This document shows positions 47,808 through 56,773 of a stretch of 64,000 nt of DNA, one piece after another. The notes under the pieces are model-generated. The model ran no database searches, was not told the DNA's origin, and saw only the letters and a list, made by a program, of their open reading frames with translations. The DNA is taken from positions 558,001 to 622,000 of the forward strand of contig NZ_JANZNR010000001.1 in NCBI RefSeq assembly GCF_025153525.1, read 5' to 3'. The translations under genes and the position numbers were made by a program. Within the stretch, counting starts at the first letter, position 1, and each line of letters opens with the position of its first letter. Source of the stretch: Psychroserpens sp. SPM9. GTDB taxonomy: Bacteria > Bacteroidota > Bacteroidia > Flavobacteriales > Flavobacteriaceae.

Positions 47808-49898
47808 CTATTTTTTAGGATGAACTAATGTCATCTCTTCAATTAAATGCGTTGCACCAGCGTATTTATCGACAATAAATAAAACATAACGTAAATCGAC
47901 CATAATGTTTCGGCAAATTTCTGGATCGTAATAGATATCACTCATCGTACCTTCCCAGACACGGTCAAAATTTAAACCAACCAGGTTTCCTTCCGCATCA
48001 ATTGCCGGACTCCCAGAATTTCCTCCAGTAGTATGGTTGGTTCCTAAAAAACAAACTGGTAGTTTTCCGTTTTTATCTGCGTATTGTCCATAGTCTTTCG
48101 CGGCATATAAATCTCTGAGGCGCTGAGGCACATCAAATTCGTAATCTCCAGGCACATATTTTTCAATCACACCATCCAGATAGGTCACCGGATTATAATA
48201 AATAGCATCTCTTGGCGAATAACCATTCACTTTTCCATAGGTCACACGTAATGTACTATTGGCATCTGGGAAATAACGTTCTTCAGGCATCACTTCCATT
48301 AAGGCCGTCATATAGGTGGTTTGAAGGGCGTTTATTTCGGTGTTAATTCGTTGAAAATCGGGCTCTAATGTTGTATAAAACTCTTTGATTAACGGTTTTG
48401 CATATTGGTAAGCAGCATCTTTATTTAACTTTTTAAGAACCTCATCAGAACTTCCTTTAAGTAACTTTAAAGTGCTTTCCATAGTTGTAAAAGCTGTCGT
48501 ATTATAAATGGACACATCAACATTTTTTGAATACAATGGCATCACCGACTCATAAACACCTTTATCTACTGCCACATTATAATTTTTATGGATGCTTTCC
48601 ATACGGTTTATAAAATTTGCAATAGCCTTAGTGTTATCCGGATTTTTAATGAGTGCTTGTTCCATTTGATAAGCTCTAAAGGTCATTTGCATTAACTCAT
48701 TGGTACGAAAAAACACTTCAATGAAGTTATTACGCTTAACATTAACGCTTTCAAAGTCTGCGTAAAGTCGGTCAAATTCTGATAATAGGTGACCATATTT
48801 AGCCTCTTTATTTTGAGCTTTTAATGCTTTTGTAAAATCACTTTCAAACTCACGTTTTATAGCAATTGCTCCACTTTTTTCAATCCCAAGGTTTTCACCA
48901 ATCCATTTTTTCCAGGCATTGGCAATACGCGCTTGCTTTGATGCGTATTGAATTCTAATCTGGTCATCAGCTTTCATATTAGCATCTATCACTTTTAAAG
49001 CCGCTTCTCTAATCGCAATATTTGACGGATTTACCTTTTTTGTTATTTGTTCTATAGCAACGGCTGGTAAATATTCGTTAGTACGACCCGGAAACCCAAA
49101 GACCATAGTAAAATCTCCTTCTTCAATTCCGTCTAAAGAGACTGGCAGGAAATGTTTTGGTGTATACGGAACATTATCTTTACTGTATTTTGCCGGACGA
49201 TTATTTTGGTCGGCATAAATTCTAAACATCGAAAAATCACCAGTATGTCTTGGCCAAACCCAGTTATCGGTATCGCTACCAAATTTCCCGATGCTACTTG
49301 GTGGCGCACCAACTAAACGAATGTCTTCAAAACGTTCGGTAACAAATAAAAAGTATTGATTGCCTTTATAAAATGGTGTAATCTTAAGGTTTTGCCATTC
49401 TTCTTTTTTGGTCGCTTTAACTACTGCATTTCTATTAATATCAATTTTAGATTGTCGATCTCTTGGACTCATATCATCTGTAACGCCAGCAAGCATGCTT
49501 AATGTCACATCTTCAATGCTCACAATAAACTCGACATAAAGTCCTTCGTTAGGAATTTCTTCAGCAAGAGACATAGCCCAAAATCCATCTTTTAAATAAT
49601 CATTTTCTAAAGACGAATGCGACTGAATTTGACTAAATCCGCAGTGATGATTAGTGAGTAATAAGCCTTTAGGAGAAATCACTTCGCTTGTACAACCGCC
49701 ATTAAAATGACCAATAGCATCTTTGAGACTCGATTGGTTTACATCGTAAATATCTTGTGCTGTAAGTTTGCTTCCTAAGCTTTGCATTTCACTTTCATTC
49801 ATTCCTTCTAATAAGGAAGGAATCCACATGCCACCTTGTTGAGCAGACATTTGAAACACAATAAAAAAGAAGATAATTTTGAAATATCGCATGGTCAT
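47808..49898 (-). CDS. S46 family dipeptidyl peptidase (DPP7/DPP11 type)
   Basis: A 696-residue exported serine peptidase; signal peptide ends near MSAQ (residue 20). The S46 chymotrypsin-like triad includes His85 in LLLTNHHCGFSQI and the Ser in TTGGNSGSPAID near residue 648. S46 enzymes remove dipeptides from oligopeptides in the periplasm and feed amino-acid catabolism. DPP7 prefers hydrophobic and DPP11 acidic P1 residues, set largely by one residue near the C-terminus; an Arg in EICRNIMVDLRYV is a candidate for acid preference, but I cannot align it safely. A second ATG lies two codons in. Confidence 0.93.
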   Translation of the reverse strand: MTMRYFKIIFFFIVFQMSAQQGGMWIPSLLEGMNESEMQSLGSKLTAQDIYDVNQSSLKDAIGHFNGGCTSEVISPKGLLLTNHHCGFSQIQSHSSLENDYLKDGFWAMSLAEEIPNEGLYVEFIVSIEDVTLSMLAGVTDDMSPRDRQSKIDINRNAVVKATKKEEWQNLKITPFYKGNQYFLFVTERFEDIRLVGAPPSSIGKFGSDTDNWVWPRHTGDFSMFRIYADQNNRPAKYSKDNVPYTPKHFLPVSLDGIEEGDFTMVFGFPGRTNEYLPAVAIEQITKKVNPSNIAIREAALKVIDANMKADDQIRIQYASKQARIANAWKKWIGENLGIEKSGAIAIKREFESDFTKALKAQNKEAKYGHLLSEFDRLYADFESVNVKRNNFIEVFFRTNELMQMTFRAYQMEQALIKNPDNTKAIANFINRMESIHKNYNVAVDKGVYESVMPLYSKNVDVSIYNTTAFTTMESTLKLLKGSSDEVLKKLNKDAAYQYAKPLIKEFYTTLEPDFQRINTEINALQTTYMTALMEVMPEERYFPDANSTLRVTYGKVNGYSPRDAIYYNPVTYLDGVIEKYVPGDYEFDVPQRLRDLYAAKDYGQYADKNGKLPVCFLGTNHTTGGNSGSPAIDAEGNLVGLNFDRVWEGTMSDIYYDPEICRNIMVDLRYVLFIVDKYAGATHLIEEMTLVHPKK

Positions 49899-49926
49899 TA
49901 GTTTTGAATATAGAATGCCGTAAAGA

Positions 49927-49951
49927 TAAAAAAATACTTCTGGTATTTTTT
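49927..49951 (-). terminator. Terminator overlapping a stop codon
   Basis: On the minus strand AAAAATAC / GTATTTTT with a 5-nt loop and T-run, starting at the stop codon of the gene at 49950. Confidence 0.65.
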
Positions 49952-50753
49952 AAGGATTTGGCAGCTGCAAACGCTCATTAAAAATCCAGCGTTTCACTAA
50001 ATGTTTGTTTGTCGATACTTCAGCAAACACATAAATATTGGAAGGAAAACAAGGCGATGTCTCAGCAAGTTCTATCATTACTTTATCATCGTAATAACTC
50101 GAATGTAAAAAGTAGAGTTCTTTATTTTTTACAAGCACATACCCAACATGATTGTCGAGTCCAACAAAATAAACACCATCAGTATATACCGAATTCACTT
50201 TCGCTTTTAAAGATTCAAAAGACAAATTCGAAAAGATTTGCAACTGAGCTTTTGGCTGCAACATTTGCGCTTCTATAAGTCCGGCCTGTTGCGCCATCTT
50301 GTAACGATTCAAATTAAAACCTAAATGCTTTAAAGTTGTCGACACAAAATAACCACACGCAATTTCACCTTGATTAGGAATATTAGTATGACCATTAAAA
50401 TCCCATTCGGTACCATACCAATGTGGCACTATAGTATTTAACAATTTCGAATATAAATACTGTGATGCACTATCAATCGCTTTAGCTGAATTGGTTTGAT
50501 ATAATCTTTTAAAATAAGGTCGGTCTGAAAGTATACGACTTGTCATTGTTGAATACTCCCCTTTGGGCTTAAAATTAATGTCAAGTTTTGCCGAATCTAG
50601 AGTAGGTTCCGCAATTTCGAGAGGAAATTCCTGTAGAGAATTGTTTACAACGGCATTTGGAATCACTTTTGTTTTAGGTGCTTCTACACAGGCCATTAAG
50701 CCCACAAATACAATACATAAAAATGTTTTAATAACAGGTTGAATTGGTTTCAT
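49950..50753 (-). CDS. Lipoprotein with NlpC/P60-like cysteine peptidase pattern
   Basis: A 267-residue lipoprotein; lipobox LMAC with Cys22. A Ser/Thr/Pro-containing linker (25-65) leads to a domain with GEIACGYFVSTTLKHLGFNL (Cys133, at the start of a helix) and VYFVGLDNHVGYVLVKN (His202, on a strand), which is the Cys-helix / His-strand arrangement of papain-fold NlpC/P60 and YiiX enzymes. Such proteins usually cut cell-wall peptides or amides. No close family recognised. It is transcribed away from the transaminase gene. Confidence 0.65.
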   Translation of the reverse strand: MKPIQPVIKTFLCIVFVGLMACVEAPKTKVIPNAVVNNSLQEFPLEIAEPTLDSAKLDINFKPKGEYSTMTSRILSDRPYFKRLYQTNSAKAIDSASQYLYSKLLNTIVPHWYGTEWDFNGHTNIPNQGEIACGYFVSTTLKHLGFNLNRYKMAQQAGLIEAQMLQPKAQLQIFSNLSFESLKAKVNSVYTDGVYFVGLDNHVGYVLVKNKELYFLHSSYYDDKVMIELAETSPCFPSNIYVFAEVSTNKHLVKRWIFNERLQLPNP

Positions 50754-50792
50754 TAATACAACTCGCTTTTCGTATAATTATTATATTTACAT

Positions 50793-51935
50793 ATGCAACT
50801 TTCACCAAAACTCACCAAGGTAGACACCTCGATTTTTTCTGTCATGAGTGCTTTAGCCAATAAGCACAATGCTATTAATTTATCCCAAGGATTTCCAAAT
50901 TTTGAAAGTGACCAAAAGCTCATCGATGCGGTTTCAAATGCGATGAATACTGGTTATAATCAATATGCGCCTATGGCTGGAAGCTTCGACTTACGGCAAG
51001 CCATTTCTAAAAAATTTGAGTATTTATACAATTCCAGTTACCATCCAGAAACTGAAATTACAGTAACTGCTGGCGCGACTCAAGCTATATTCTCTATCCT
51101 ATCAGCCTTTATTAAACCAGGTGACGAAGTCATTATATTTAAACCTGCCTATGACAGCTACCAACCTTCCATTGAAGCCAATGGTGGAAAAGCAATTGCA
51201 ATCGCATTAGAAGCGCCTCATTATAGTATAGACTGGACACATGTTGAACAGCAAATTAGCGCTGCGACCAAAATGATTATCATTAATACACCTCACAACC
51301 CAAGCGGAACTGTAATGCATCAAACCGATATGCTGCAACTTCAAAAATTAACTGAAGGCACCAATATCTTAGTACTGAGTGATGAAGTCTATGAGCATAT
51401 TATTTTTGATGGCGAGTCTCATCAAAGTGTCTGTTTGTTTTCTGATTTAAAAAAACGCAGCTTTATTACGGCATCCTTCGGAAAAACATTTCATAATACC
51501 GGTTGGAAAGTTGGGTATTGCTGCGCACCTAAAGCGCTTATGGAAGCCTTTAGAGCACTCCACCAATTTACTGTGTTTTCGGTGCACCATCCAACACAAA
51601 AAGGTTTGGCCGATTATTTAGCCGAATCTAATCATTATGTCCATTTATCAGAATTCTATCAAGAAAAACGTGATACATTTTTAGACCTCATCAAAGCATC
51701 ACGTTTTAAATTCACACCATCAAAAGGAACATATTTTCAAGTTTTAGATTTTTCAAATATTACTTCGGAAAATGACCTCCTTTTTGCAAAACGTCTCACA
51801 ATTGAAAAAGGATTGGCTTCTATCCCACTATCTGTTTTTAACGATCAGCAACGAGATGATAAAGTGCTGCGTTTTTGTTTTGCTAAAACCAACGATACTT
51901 TAAAAGCGGCAGCTCAAATCTTGAATTCAATTTAA
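50793..51935 (+). CDS. PLP-dependent methionine aminotransferase-like protein
   Basis: A 380-residue fold-type I aminotransferase. INLSQGFPNFES near residue 28, the phosphate and ring-binding NTPHNPSGTV at 165-174 and SDEVYEHIIFDG near 196, and the PLP lysine K231 in SFGKTFHNTGWKVGY match the YbdL / kynurenine-glutamine transaminase group that prefers methionine. Two genes downstream lies an omega-amidase-like nitrilase, its usual metabolic partner, which deamidates the ketoacid of glutamine. The two enzymes together fit methionine-ketoacid salvage. Confidence 0.93.
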   Translation: MQLSPKLTKVDTSIFSVMSALANKHNAINLSQGFPNFESDQKLIDAVSNAMNTGYNQYAPMAGSFDLRQAISKKFEYLYNSSYHPETEITVTAGATQAIFSILSAFIKPGDEVIIFKPAYDSYQPSIEANGGKAIAIALEAPHYSIDWTHVEQQISAATKMIIINTPHNPSGTVMHQTDMLQLQKLTEGTNILVLSDEVYEHIIFDGESHQSVCLFSDLKKRSFITASFGKTFHNTGWKVGYCCAPKALMEAFRALHQFTVFSVHHPTQKGLADYLAESNHYVHLSEFYQEKRDTFLDLIKASRFKFTPSKGTYFQVLDFSNITSENDLLFAKRLTIEKGLASIPLSVFNDQQRDDKVLRFCFAKTNDTLKAAAQILNSI

Positions 51936-51995
51936 CTTAATTTTAAGTGACTTTTCTATTACTTTTGTTTCTAATAAGTAGAACAAAACAAAAAC

Positions 51996-52511
51996 ATGAA
52001 CATGAAATATATAATCATTCTTTTAATGTTAACTTTTAGCATCACTTTACATGCTCAGGAAGTTCAAAAAGACGGAAAAACTTATGAAGTTAAAAAAGAA
52101 AAAATCTTTCTTGATGGAAAAGAGGTTACAGATACTTTAAGCCTCGAAGATAAAACGGCCATTTTAAAGGAAGCTGCAACGATTTCAGAACAAATCCAAC
52201 GAAAAGAAGCAGCCGAAAAGCTAGAAGAGAAAAAGCAAAAAGAAGCTAAAAAACTCGAAAAAGAAAAGAAAAAAGCTGAAAAAGCTCAAAAAAAGGCTGA
52301 AAAAGAGCAGAAAAAAGCAGAAAAGGCTTTAAAGAAAAAACAAAAAGCTCAGGATAATTTTGACAAAGCCACTAAAAAATTAGAAACGGCTCAAAACAAA
52401 TACGACAAGCTAAAAAAGAAAGGCAAATTGTCACCTAATGATGAACAAAAATGGCTTGATAAATTAGAAAAATTAAGAGCCAATGTCGAGAAAACAAAAG
52501 GCAAATTGTAG
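51996..52511 (+). CDS. Exported Lys/Glu/Ala-rich coiled-coil protein
   Basis: A 171-residue protein: signal peptide MNMKYIIILLMLTFSITLHA, a short beta part (KDGKTYEVKKEKIFLDGKEV), and then about 110 residues of K/E/A/Q heptad-like repeats (many KKAEKxQ units) that should form a long single helix or coiled coil. The low complexity makes family assignment unsafe. It sits between the transaminase and omega-amidase genes and is closed by its own terminator. The codon pattern and signal peptide support it as a real gene. Confidence 0.75.
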   Translation: MNMKYIIILLMLTFSITLHAQEVQKDGKTYEVKKEKIFLDGKEVTDTLSLEDKTAILKEAATISEQIQRKEAAEKLEEKKQKEAKKLEKEKKKAEKAQKKAEKEQKKAEKALKKKQKAQDNFDKATKKLETAQNKYDKLKKKGKLSPNDEQKWLDKLEKLRANVEKTKGKL

Positions 52512-52533
52512 CTCGATATTAATAACCAAATAC

Positions 52534-52579
52534 AAATCCATTTTAAGTTTTTCAAAATGAACTAAAATGGATTTTTTTT
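52534..52579 (+). terminator. Intrinsic terminator after the coiled-coil gene
   Basis: AAATCCATTTT / AAAATGGATTT with a 19-nt loop and a long T-run, which runs into an AT-rich sequence directly before the omega-amidase start. Confidence 0.7.
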
Positions 52580-52602
52580 GTTTAAATTTTGTAAATTTAA
52601 AC

Positions 52603-53382
52603 ATGCAAAATCAATTAAGTGTTGCGTTAATTCAAAGCAATCTGGTTTGGGAAAACCCTGAACAAAACCGCATTAATTTCAGTCAGAAAATTAATGCTAT
52701 TTCCAAACCTGTCGATCTTATTATTCTACCCGAAATGTTCACTTCAGGATTCACGATGCATGCCGCACAAGTTTCAGAAGCGATGACAGGAACAACCGTA
52801 TCCTGGATGCGAGATTTGGCACAACAAAACCAAGTTGCTATAACTGGAAGTTTGGTAATCGCAGACCAAAATGCCTTTTACAACCGACTTCTTTTTGTGA
52901 TGCCTGATGGCGACGTTCAATATTATGATAAAAAACACACCTTTACCTTAGCTGGTGAAGATCGCGTTTATAAGGCTGGAAAAAAACCTTTGATTGTTGA
53001 TTATAGAGGTTGGAAGCTCAAACCTTTGGTATGCTATGATTTACGGTTTCCCGTTTGGGCCAGAAACACCGAAGATTATGATGCTTTAATCTATGTTGCA
53101 AATTGGCCTAAGGTAAGAATTTCGGCTTGGGATGCGCTTTTAAAAGCACGAGCCATTGAAAATATGAGTTACTGTATTGGTGTTAATCGTGTAGGTTTAG
53201 ATGGTAACAATTATGAATATTCTGGGCATTCGGCAGCATACGATGTTTTAGGAGAACGCATAGATTATATGTTGCCTAATAAAGAAGCCATTGACGTAGT
53301 AACACTCTATAAAAATCACATCTCTAAATATCGAGAAAAACTAGGTTTTTTAAAAGACAGAGATACTTTTAGTCTAAAATAA
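52603..53382 (+). CDS. Nitrilase-family omega-amidase
   Basis: A 259-residue carbon-nitrogen hydrolase with the catalytic triad visible: Glu44 in ILPEMFTSGF, Lys near 111 in YYDKKHTF, and Cys144 in PLVCYDLRFP. It resembles YafV/Nit2 omega-amidase, which hydrolyses alpha-ketoglutaramate formed by glutamine transaminases; the transaminase gene lies two genes upstream. The start is the ATG at 52603, which gives the family N-terminus; an earlier in-frame ATG at 52567 falls inside the terminator hairpin. Overlaps the convergent gene by 14 nt. Confidence 0.92.
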   Translation: MQNQLSVALIQSNLVWENPEQNRINFSQKINAISKPVDLIILPEMFTSGFTMHAAQVSEAMTGTTVSWMRDLAQQNQVAITGSLVIADQNAFYNRLLFVMPDGDVQYYDKKHTFTLAGEDRVYKAGKKPLIVDYRGWKLKPLVCYDLRFPVWARNTEDYDALIYVANWPKVRISAWDALLKARAIENMSYCIGVNRVGLDGNNYEYSGHSAAYDVLGERIDYMLPNKEAIDVVTLYKNHISKYREKLGFLKDRDTFSLK

Positions 53383-54976
53383 ACACTTCTTCGGGATAAT
53401 CCCATCCTGCACGACCGTCAATAAATCCTTTGGCAAAACTCACGCGTTCGGCTTGGCGTTGTAAAAGATAATTTCCAGAATCCCATTGCTGGTTTCCGTT
53501 GGTATCATAAATCACTTTGATATAGTACTTTGCAGGTGTTAAATTTCTAAAATCAAATAGACGTTCTTCAGTAGCAAATTGTTGGTATTTCATCTCGCCT
53601 TTTTCATTAGTAAGCTGCACAATCACTGGATAAACTGCATTTTCTAAACGCACTCTAATATTGGTATAATCTGAATATTGTTTAGTCTTCAAATTATAAT
53701 TAAGTGTATCATTGACATTTCCGAAGAAATCTTCAAAAGCGCCTGGAAGCATTTGAATTTTATAGGTTTGAAGTTCCTCTTTTTCAAACTGAAACCTATA
53801 GGTATTCTCTAATTTTGAATAGCTGGTTTCGAAAGGCACGTTTAAAGAATCTTTATCTAAAATTGTGATGTGCTGCGTGTTGATATTTTCTAAAGGAATA
53901 TTTGCTGAAACTCCAAATTGATTATTAAAATTTATGGTTCCCGAAACCGTCGATTTTATAACTAATGAATCTCTATCAATCACCCTAAAACGATGGTTAA
54001 GCGTATCAACAAAACTCTTATTTCGCACAACAAACTTCGCCGAATCAGCCTCAATATTAGGCTTGTACCAATAGTATAAGGTATCGGCCTTTTCATCTTT
54101 TGTAATACGGGTTTTAAATCCATCAGGGCGATTACCTAACAGTTCAATTTCCATGTCTTTATAATCACCTTGGTAACCAAAAGCAATTTTTTGACCCGCA
54201 ACTTGTCTTGGTCGTTTCACATCAAAATTGAGTGTTTCATTAAATAATTTTATGGTGTATAAAGAATCGGTAGGTGCAGTAATATAACCTTCATAAAACC
54301 CTATTTTATCAGAACCTTGCTGAAATGTAAAATTCCCGTTTTCATCTTTTAAAGCGACCAGTTTATAGGTTCCTGGTTTGATATTATCAATACTAAAAGT
54401 GGTTAAGCTATCTAAGGTATTTGTAATGTATTTAGGACGTTGCTTAAAGACCGTCGAATCTGTATAGGTCGAATCAATTTCATATAACATCACAGAGATA
54501 AATGCGTCTGTTTCTCTGTTTTGAGCATCCATAACTTGACCTTTTACCGAAAGTGAATCAATTACATCTCCAGTAGAAAACACATATCTGTAGTAATCGT
54601 AAGGGTTTTCTTCGTTATTATCGACAATACTTTGCCCAAAATTAAACGCGTAGGTTGTATTGGCTTCTAAAGTATCGTTAATAATAATTTTGATGTATTT
54701 ACTTGCAGTTCCCAAAGGCGTTACTGTTGGCTCAGGATCCATTGGAGGCGAAATGATAAGTTGCTTTTGAAGATTTTTGATTTTCACATATTCATCAAAA
54801 GAAATTCTAATTTCCTTTCCGTTAAAGTTGGTGGTAAAATTCTCCGGACTTGCCTTTATGATTTTAGGTGCTTCTTCATCTTTTGGTCCACCAGATGGTG
54901 TTCCTCTATTTGCACAACTTACCAGCATCACCAGAATAGCTATTAAAACAAAACCTTGTAAAACGTTTTTATGCAT
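53369..54976 (-). CDS. Lipoprotein with Ig-like (Big_5) domain
   Basis: A 535-residue lipoprotein; signal MHKNVLQGFVLIAILVMLVS with lipobox Cys21 then ANRGTPSGGPKDEEAPKI. The start at 54976 is chosen for that signal. A bacterial Ig-like Big_5 domain covers about 35-130 (PENFTTNFNGKEIRISFDEY, IKIIINDTLEANTTYAFNFG), and further beta domains follow, including an SpaA/CarboxypepD-like repeat near 190-225 (IKPGTYKLVALKDENG). Proteins of this build sit on the Bacteroidota cell envelope; function unknown. It starts a pair with ComF upstream on the same strand. Confidence 0.87.
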   Translation of the reverse strand: MHKNVLQGFVLIAILVMLVSCANRGTPSGGPKDEEAPKIIKASPENFTTNFNGKEIRISFDEYVKIKNLQKQLIISPPMDPEPTVTPLGTASKYIKIIINDTLEANTTYAFNFGQSIVDNNEENPYDYYRYVFSTGDVIDSLSVKGQVMDAQNRETDAFISVMLYEIDSTYTDSTVFKQRPKYITNTLDSLTTFSIDNIKPGTYKLVALKDENGNFTFQQGSDKIGFYEGYITAPTDSLYTIKLFNETLNFDVKRPRQVAGQKIAFGYQGDYKDMEIELLGNRPDGFKTRITKDEKADTLYYWYKPNIEADSAKFVVRNKSFVDTLNHRFRVIDRDSLVIKSTVSGTINFNNQFGVSANIPLENINTQHITILDKDSLNVPFETSYSKLENTYRFQFEKEELQTYKIQMLPGAFEDFFGNVNDTLNYNLKTKQYSDYTNIRVRLENAVYPVIVQLTNEKGEMKYQQFATEERLFDFRNLTPAKYYIKVIYDTNGNQQWDSGNYLLQRQAERVSFAKGFIDGRAGWDYPEEVFILD

Positions 54977-55075
54977 GCTCACTTCAAATTTCAACAAATT
55001 AACAACAAACCTCCTTATCCTCAAAACAATTAATACCAATTTAACCTCAAAATAGCAGTAGTCATAAGGCTTGTA

Positions 55076-55756
55076 TTAATCGGTTATTGCCATGGTTGCC
55101 AAACTTAAAGTGATTCCGTTAATTTGTAATAAAGACGTAGCGCAGTCTTCTATTGTAGCACCTGTAGTTATAATATCATCAACGATGAGAATATGTTTAT
55201 GCTCAAGCGCAGCGCCATTTTTAATTTGAAAATTACTGCTCACATTTTGATTCCGTTTTAAGCGATCTTTAAAAACCTGTGTTTTAGTATTGGTGGTTTT
55301 AATTAATACTGAAGGATTATACTCGGCTTCTAAGGCTTTAGCTAAAGCTTGTCCAAACTTATCCACCTGATTATAACCTCTGGTTTTTAATTTAGATTTA
55401 TGAAGCGGAACTGGAATCACAACATCAATACTGCGATAAGCTTCTATATGTTTTAACTCCTCTCCTAGCCATTCCCCTAAACAATGCCCAATAGTTTCTT
55501 GTCCTCTATATTTTAAATTATGCATCAACTGTTGTACAATACCCTTTTTAGAAAAATGCAAAAGAGCAGTCGCTTGTTCCAGTTTCACTCGTCCGTAAAG
55601 TATTTTATGCACTGCATAATTGGTATCATCATGAAAATGTGTCAGCGGTAATTGATGCCTACAATTAGTACAAATTTCTAACTCATTATCAGATAAATGT
55701 TGACTACAGCCACTACATGTCTTAGGAAAAAATAAGTTTAACAAGTTTTTTATCAT
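55076..55756 (-). CDS. ComF family phosphoribosyltransferase-like protein
   Basis: A 226-residue ComF/GntX protein: an N-terminal four-cysteine zinc motif (CSGCSQHL and CTNCRHQLP) and a C-terminal PRTase domain with VVIPVPLHKSKLKTRGYNQV near 115 and the PRPP loop HILIVDDIITTGATIEDC near 195. ComF is needed for DNA uptake in competent bacteria, but many carriers are not known to be competent. It is divergent from the coiled-coil gene at 55826. Confidence 0.93.
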   Translation of the reverse strand: MIKNLLNLFFPKTCSGCSQHLSDNELEICTNCRHQLPLTHFHDDTNYAVHKILYGRVKLEQATALLHFSKKGIVQQLMHNLKYRGQETIGHCLGEWLGEELKHIEAYRSIDVVIPVPLHKSKLKTRGYNQVDKFGQALAKALEAEYNPSVLIKTTNTKTQVFKDRLKRNQNVSSNFQIKNGAALEHKHILIVDDIITTGATIEDCATSLLQINGITLSLATMAITD

Positions 55757-55825
55757 TTCAACGATTAAAATCAGTTATGAATAACATATTACTTAGTTTC
55801 GCAAGATAAAATAACGATATTAATA

Positions 55826-56710
55826 ATGATAGTTAACCCTCAATCATTTAACTACAGATTAATAATTGGTTCTTTAATAGTTGCTGTCGCCGTTTTAACT
55901 GTTTACAGTTTTACAAGTTATAAATCCATTGTAGCGCATGAGCAATTTTTAGAACAGGAAAAGAAGCTAGTTGAAAGTGAACTCTCCCAAATGATCACCC
56001 GCTATGATGATGTTTCAATTTCAAATGATCTGATTTCTTCCCAATTGGAAGACGCAAAAAAGAAAACCCAATTAGCTTTGGACTCACTTAGAGTGCTTCG
56101 TAGCGATCTTTCTGTATTGGCGAAATTCAAACAACAATTATTTAGCCTAAAACTTAAAAATAAAGCCTTATTTAAAGCAGTTGATTCATTAGAACAAGTT
56201 AATAAAGGTCTTGAAAAGGAAAAACTACTTGCTTACAACGCTTTAAGAAAACAGCAACGCGAAAATTCGACTTTATTAAAAGAAAACGAACATCTGGAAA
56301 AAAGTATAGAAAAAGGAGCTCTGCTTACTGCAAACTCGTTTAAAGCCAGAGGTTATGAAAAGTTTTTTGGAGCTAAACGTTCTAGTACAAAAGCAAAACG
56401 CGTCCACAGCATTGAGGTTTGTTTTACACTAGCTGAAAATTCATTAACCGAAGCTGGAAACAAAGAACTTTATATTCAAATTTTGAATCCCAGAAATAAT
56501 GTTGTTGCCGACAAAGGCGCTGTTCGTTTTGGGGATTCATCATTAATTTACAGTGCAAAAGAAATCATAAACTACACCAATCAAGTTGTTGAAATTTGCA
56601 TTGATGTTGACGCTGATATTGACGAACAACCTTTAGAAAGTGGAACCTATTATATTTCCATTTTTCATAAAGACAGAAAACTTGGAAGCACAGAAGTTAA
56701 ACTTAAATAA
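55826..56710 (+). CDS. Membrane-anchored coiled-coil protein
   Basis: A 294-residue protein with one N-terminal helix (about 12-32), a long coiled coil (35-165, rich in L/K/E/Q/S) and a C-terminal beta domain (195-294: HSIEVCFTLAENSL, LYIQILNPRNNVVADKG, GTYYISIFHKDRKLG). The topology places the coiled coil and beta domain in the periplasm. Close relatives, from memory, sit upstream of glyS in other Flavobacteriia; no function is known. Confidence 0.75.
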   Translation: MIVNPQSFNYRLIIGSLIVAVAVLTVYSFTSYKSIVAHEQFLEQEKKLVESELSQMITRYDDVSISNDLISSQLEDAKKKTQLALDSLRVLRSDLSVLAKFKQQLFSLKLKNKALFKAVDSLEQVNKGLEKEKLLAYNALRKQQRENSTLLKENEHLEKSIEKGALLTANSFKARGYEKFFGAKRSSTKAKRVHSIEVCFTLAENSLTEAGNKELYIQILNPRNNVVADKGAVRFGDSSLIYSAKEIINYTNQVVEICIDVDADIDEQPLESGTYYISIFHKDRKLGSTEVKLK

Positions 56711-56731
56711 CCAACATTATATAATTTCTTA

Positions 56732-56762
56732 AAAACCGTTCTATTAATTGGAGCGGTTTTTT
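56732..56762 (+). terminator. Terminator whose U-tract enters the glyS promoter
   Basis: AAAAACCG(TTCTATTAATTGGAG)CGGTTTTTTA: a hairpin with the stem AAAAACCGTTC/GAGCGGTTTTT, followed directly by TATTTTTG. Confidence 0.7.
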
Positions 56763-56769
56763 ATTTTTG
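56762..56769 (+). promoter_or_regulatory. -7 promoter element of glyS (TATTTTTG)
   Basis: Exact TAnnTTTG match starting in the terminator T-run and ending 4 nt before the ATG at 56774. Confidence 0.6.
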
Positions 56770-56773
56770 CATC

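Noticed and set aside
52201-52500. Low-complexity artefact instead of a gene
   Set aside because: A clear signal peptide, a good stop, a terminator and a non-repetitive start part support a real gene at 51996-52511.
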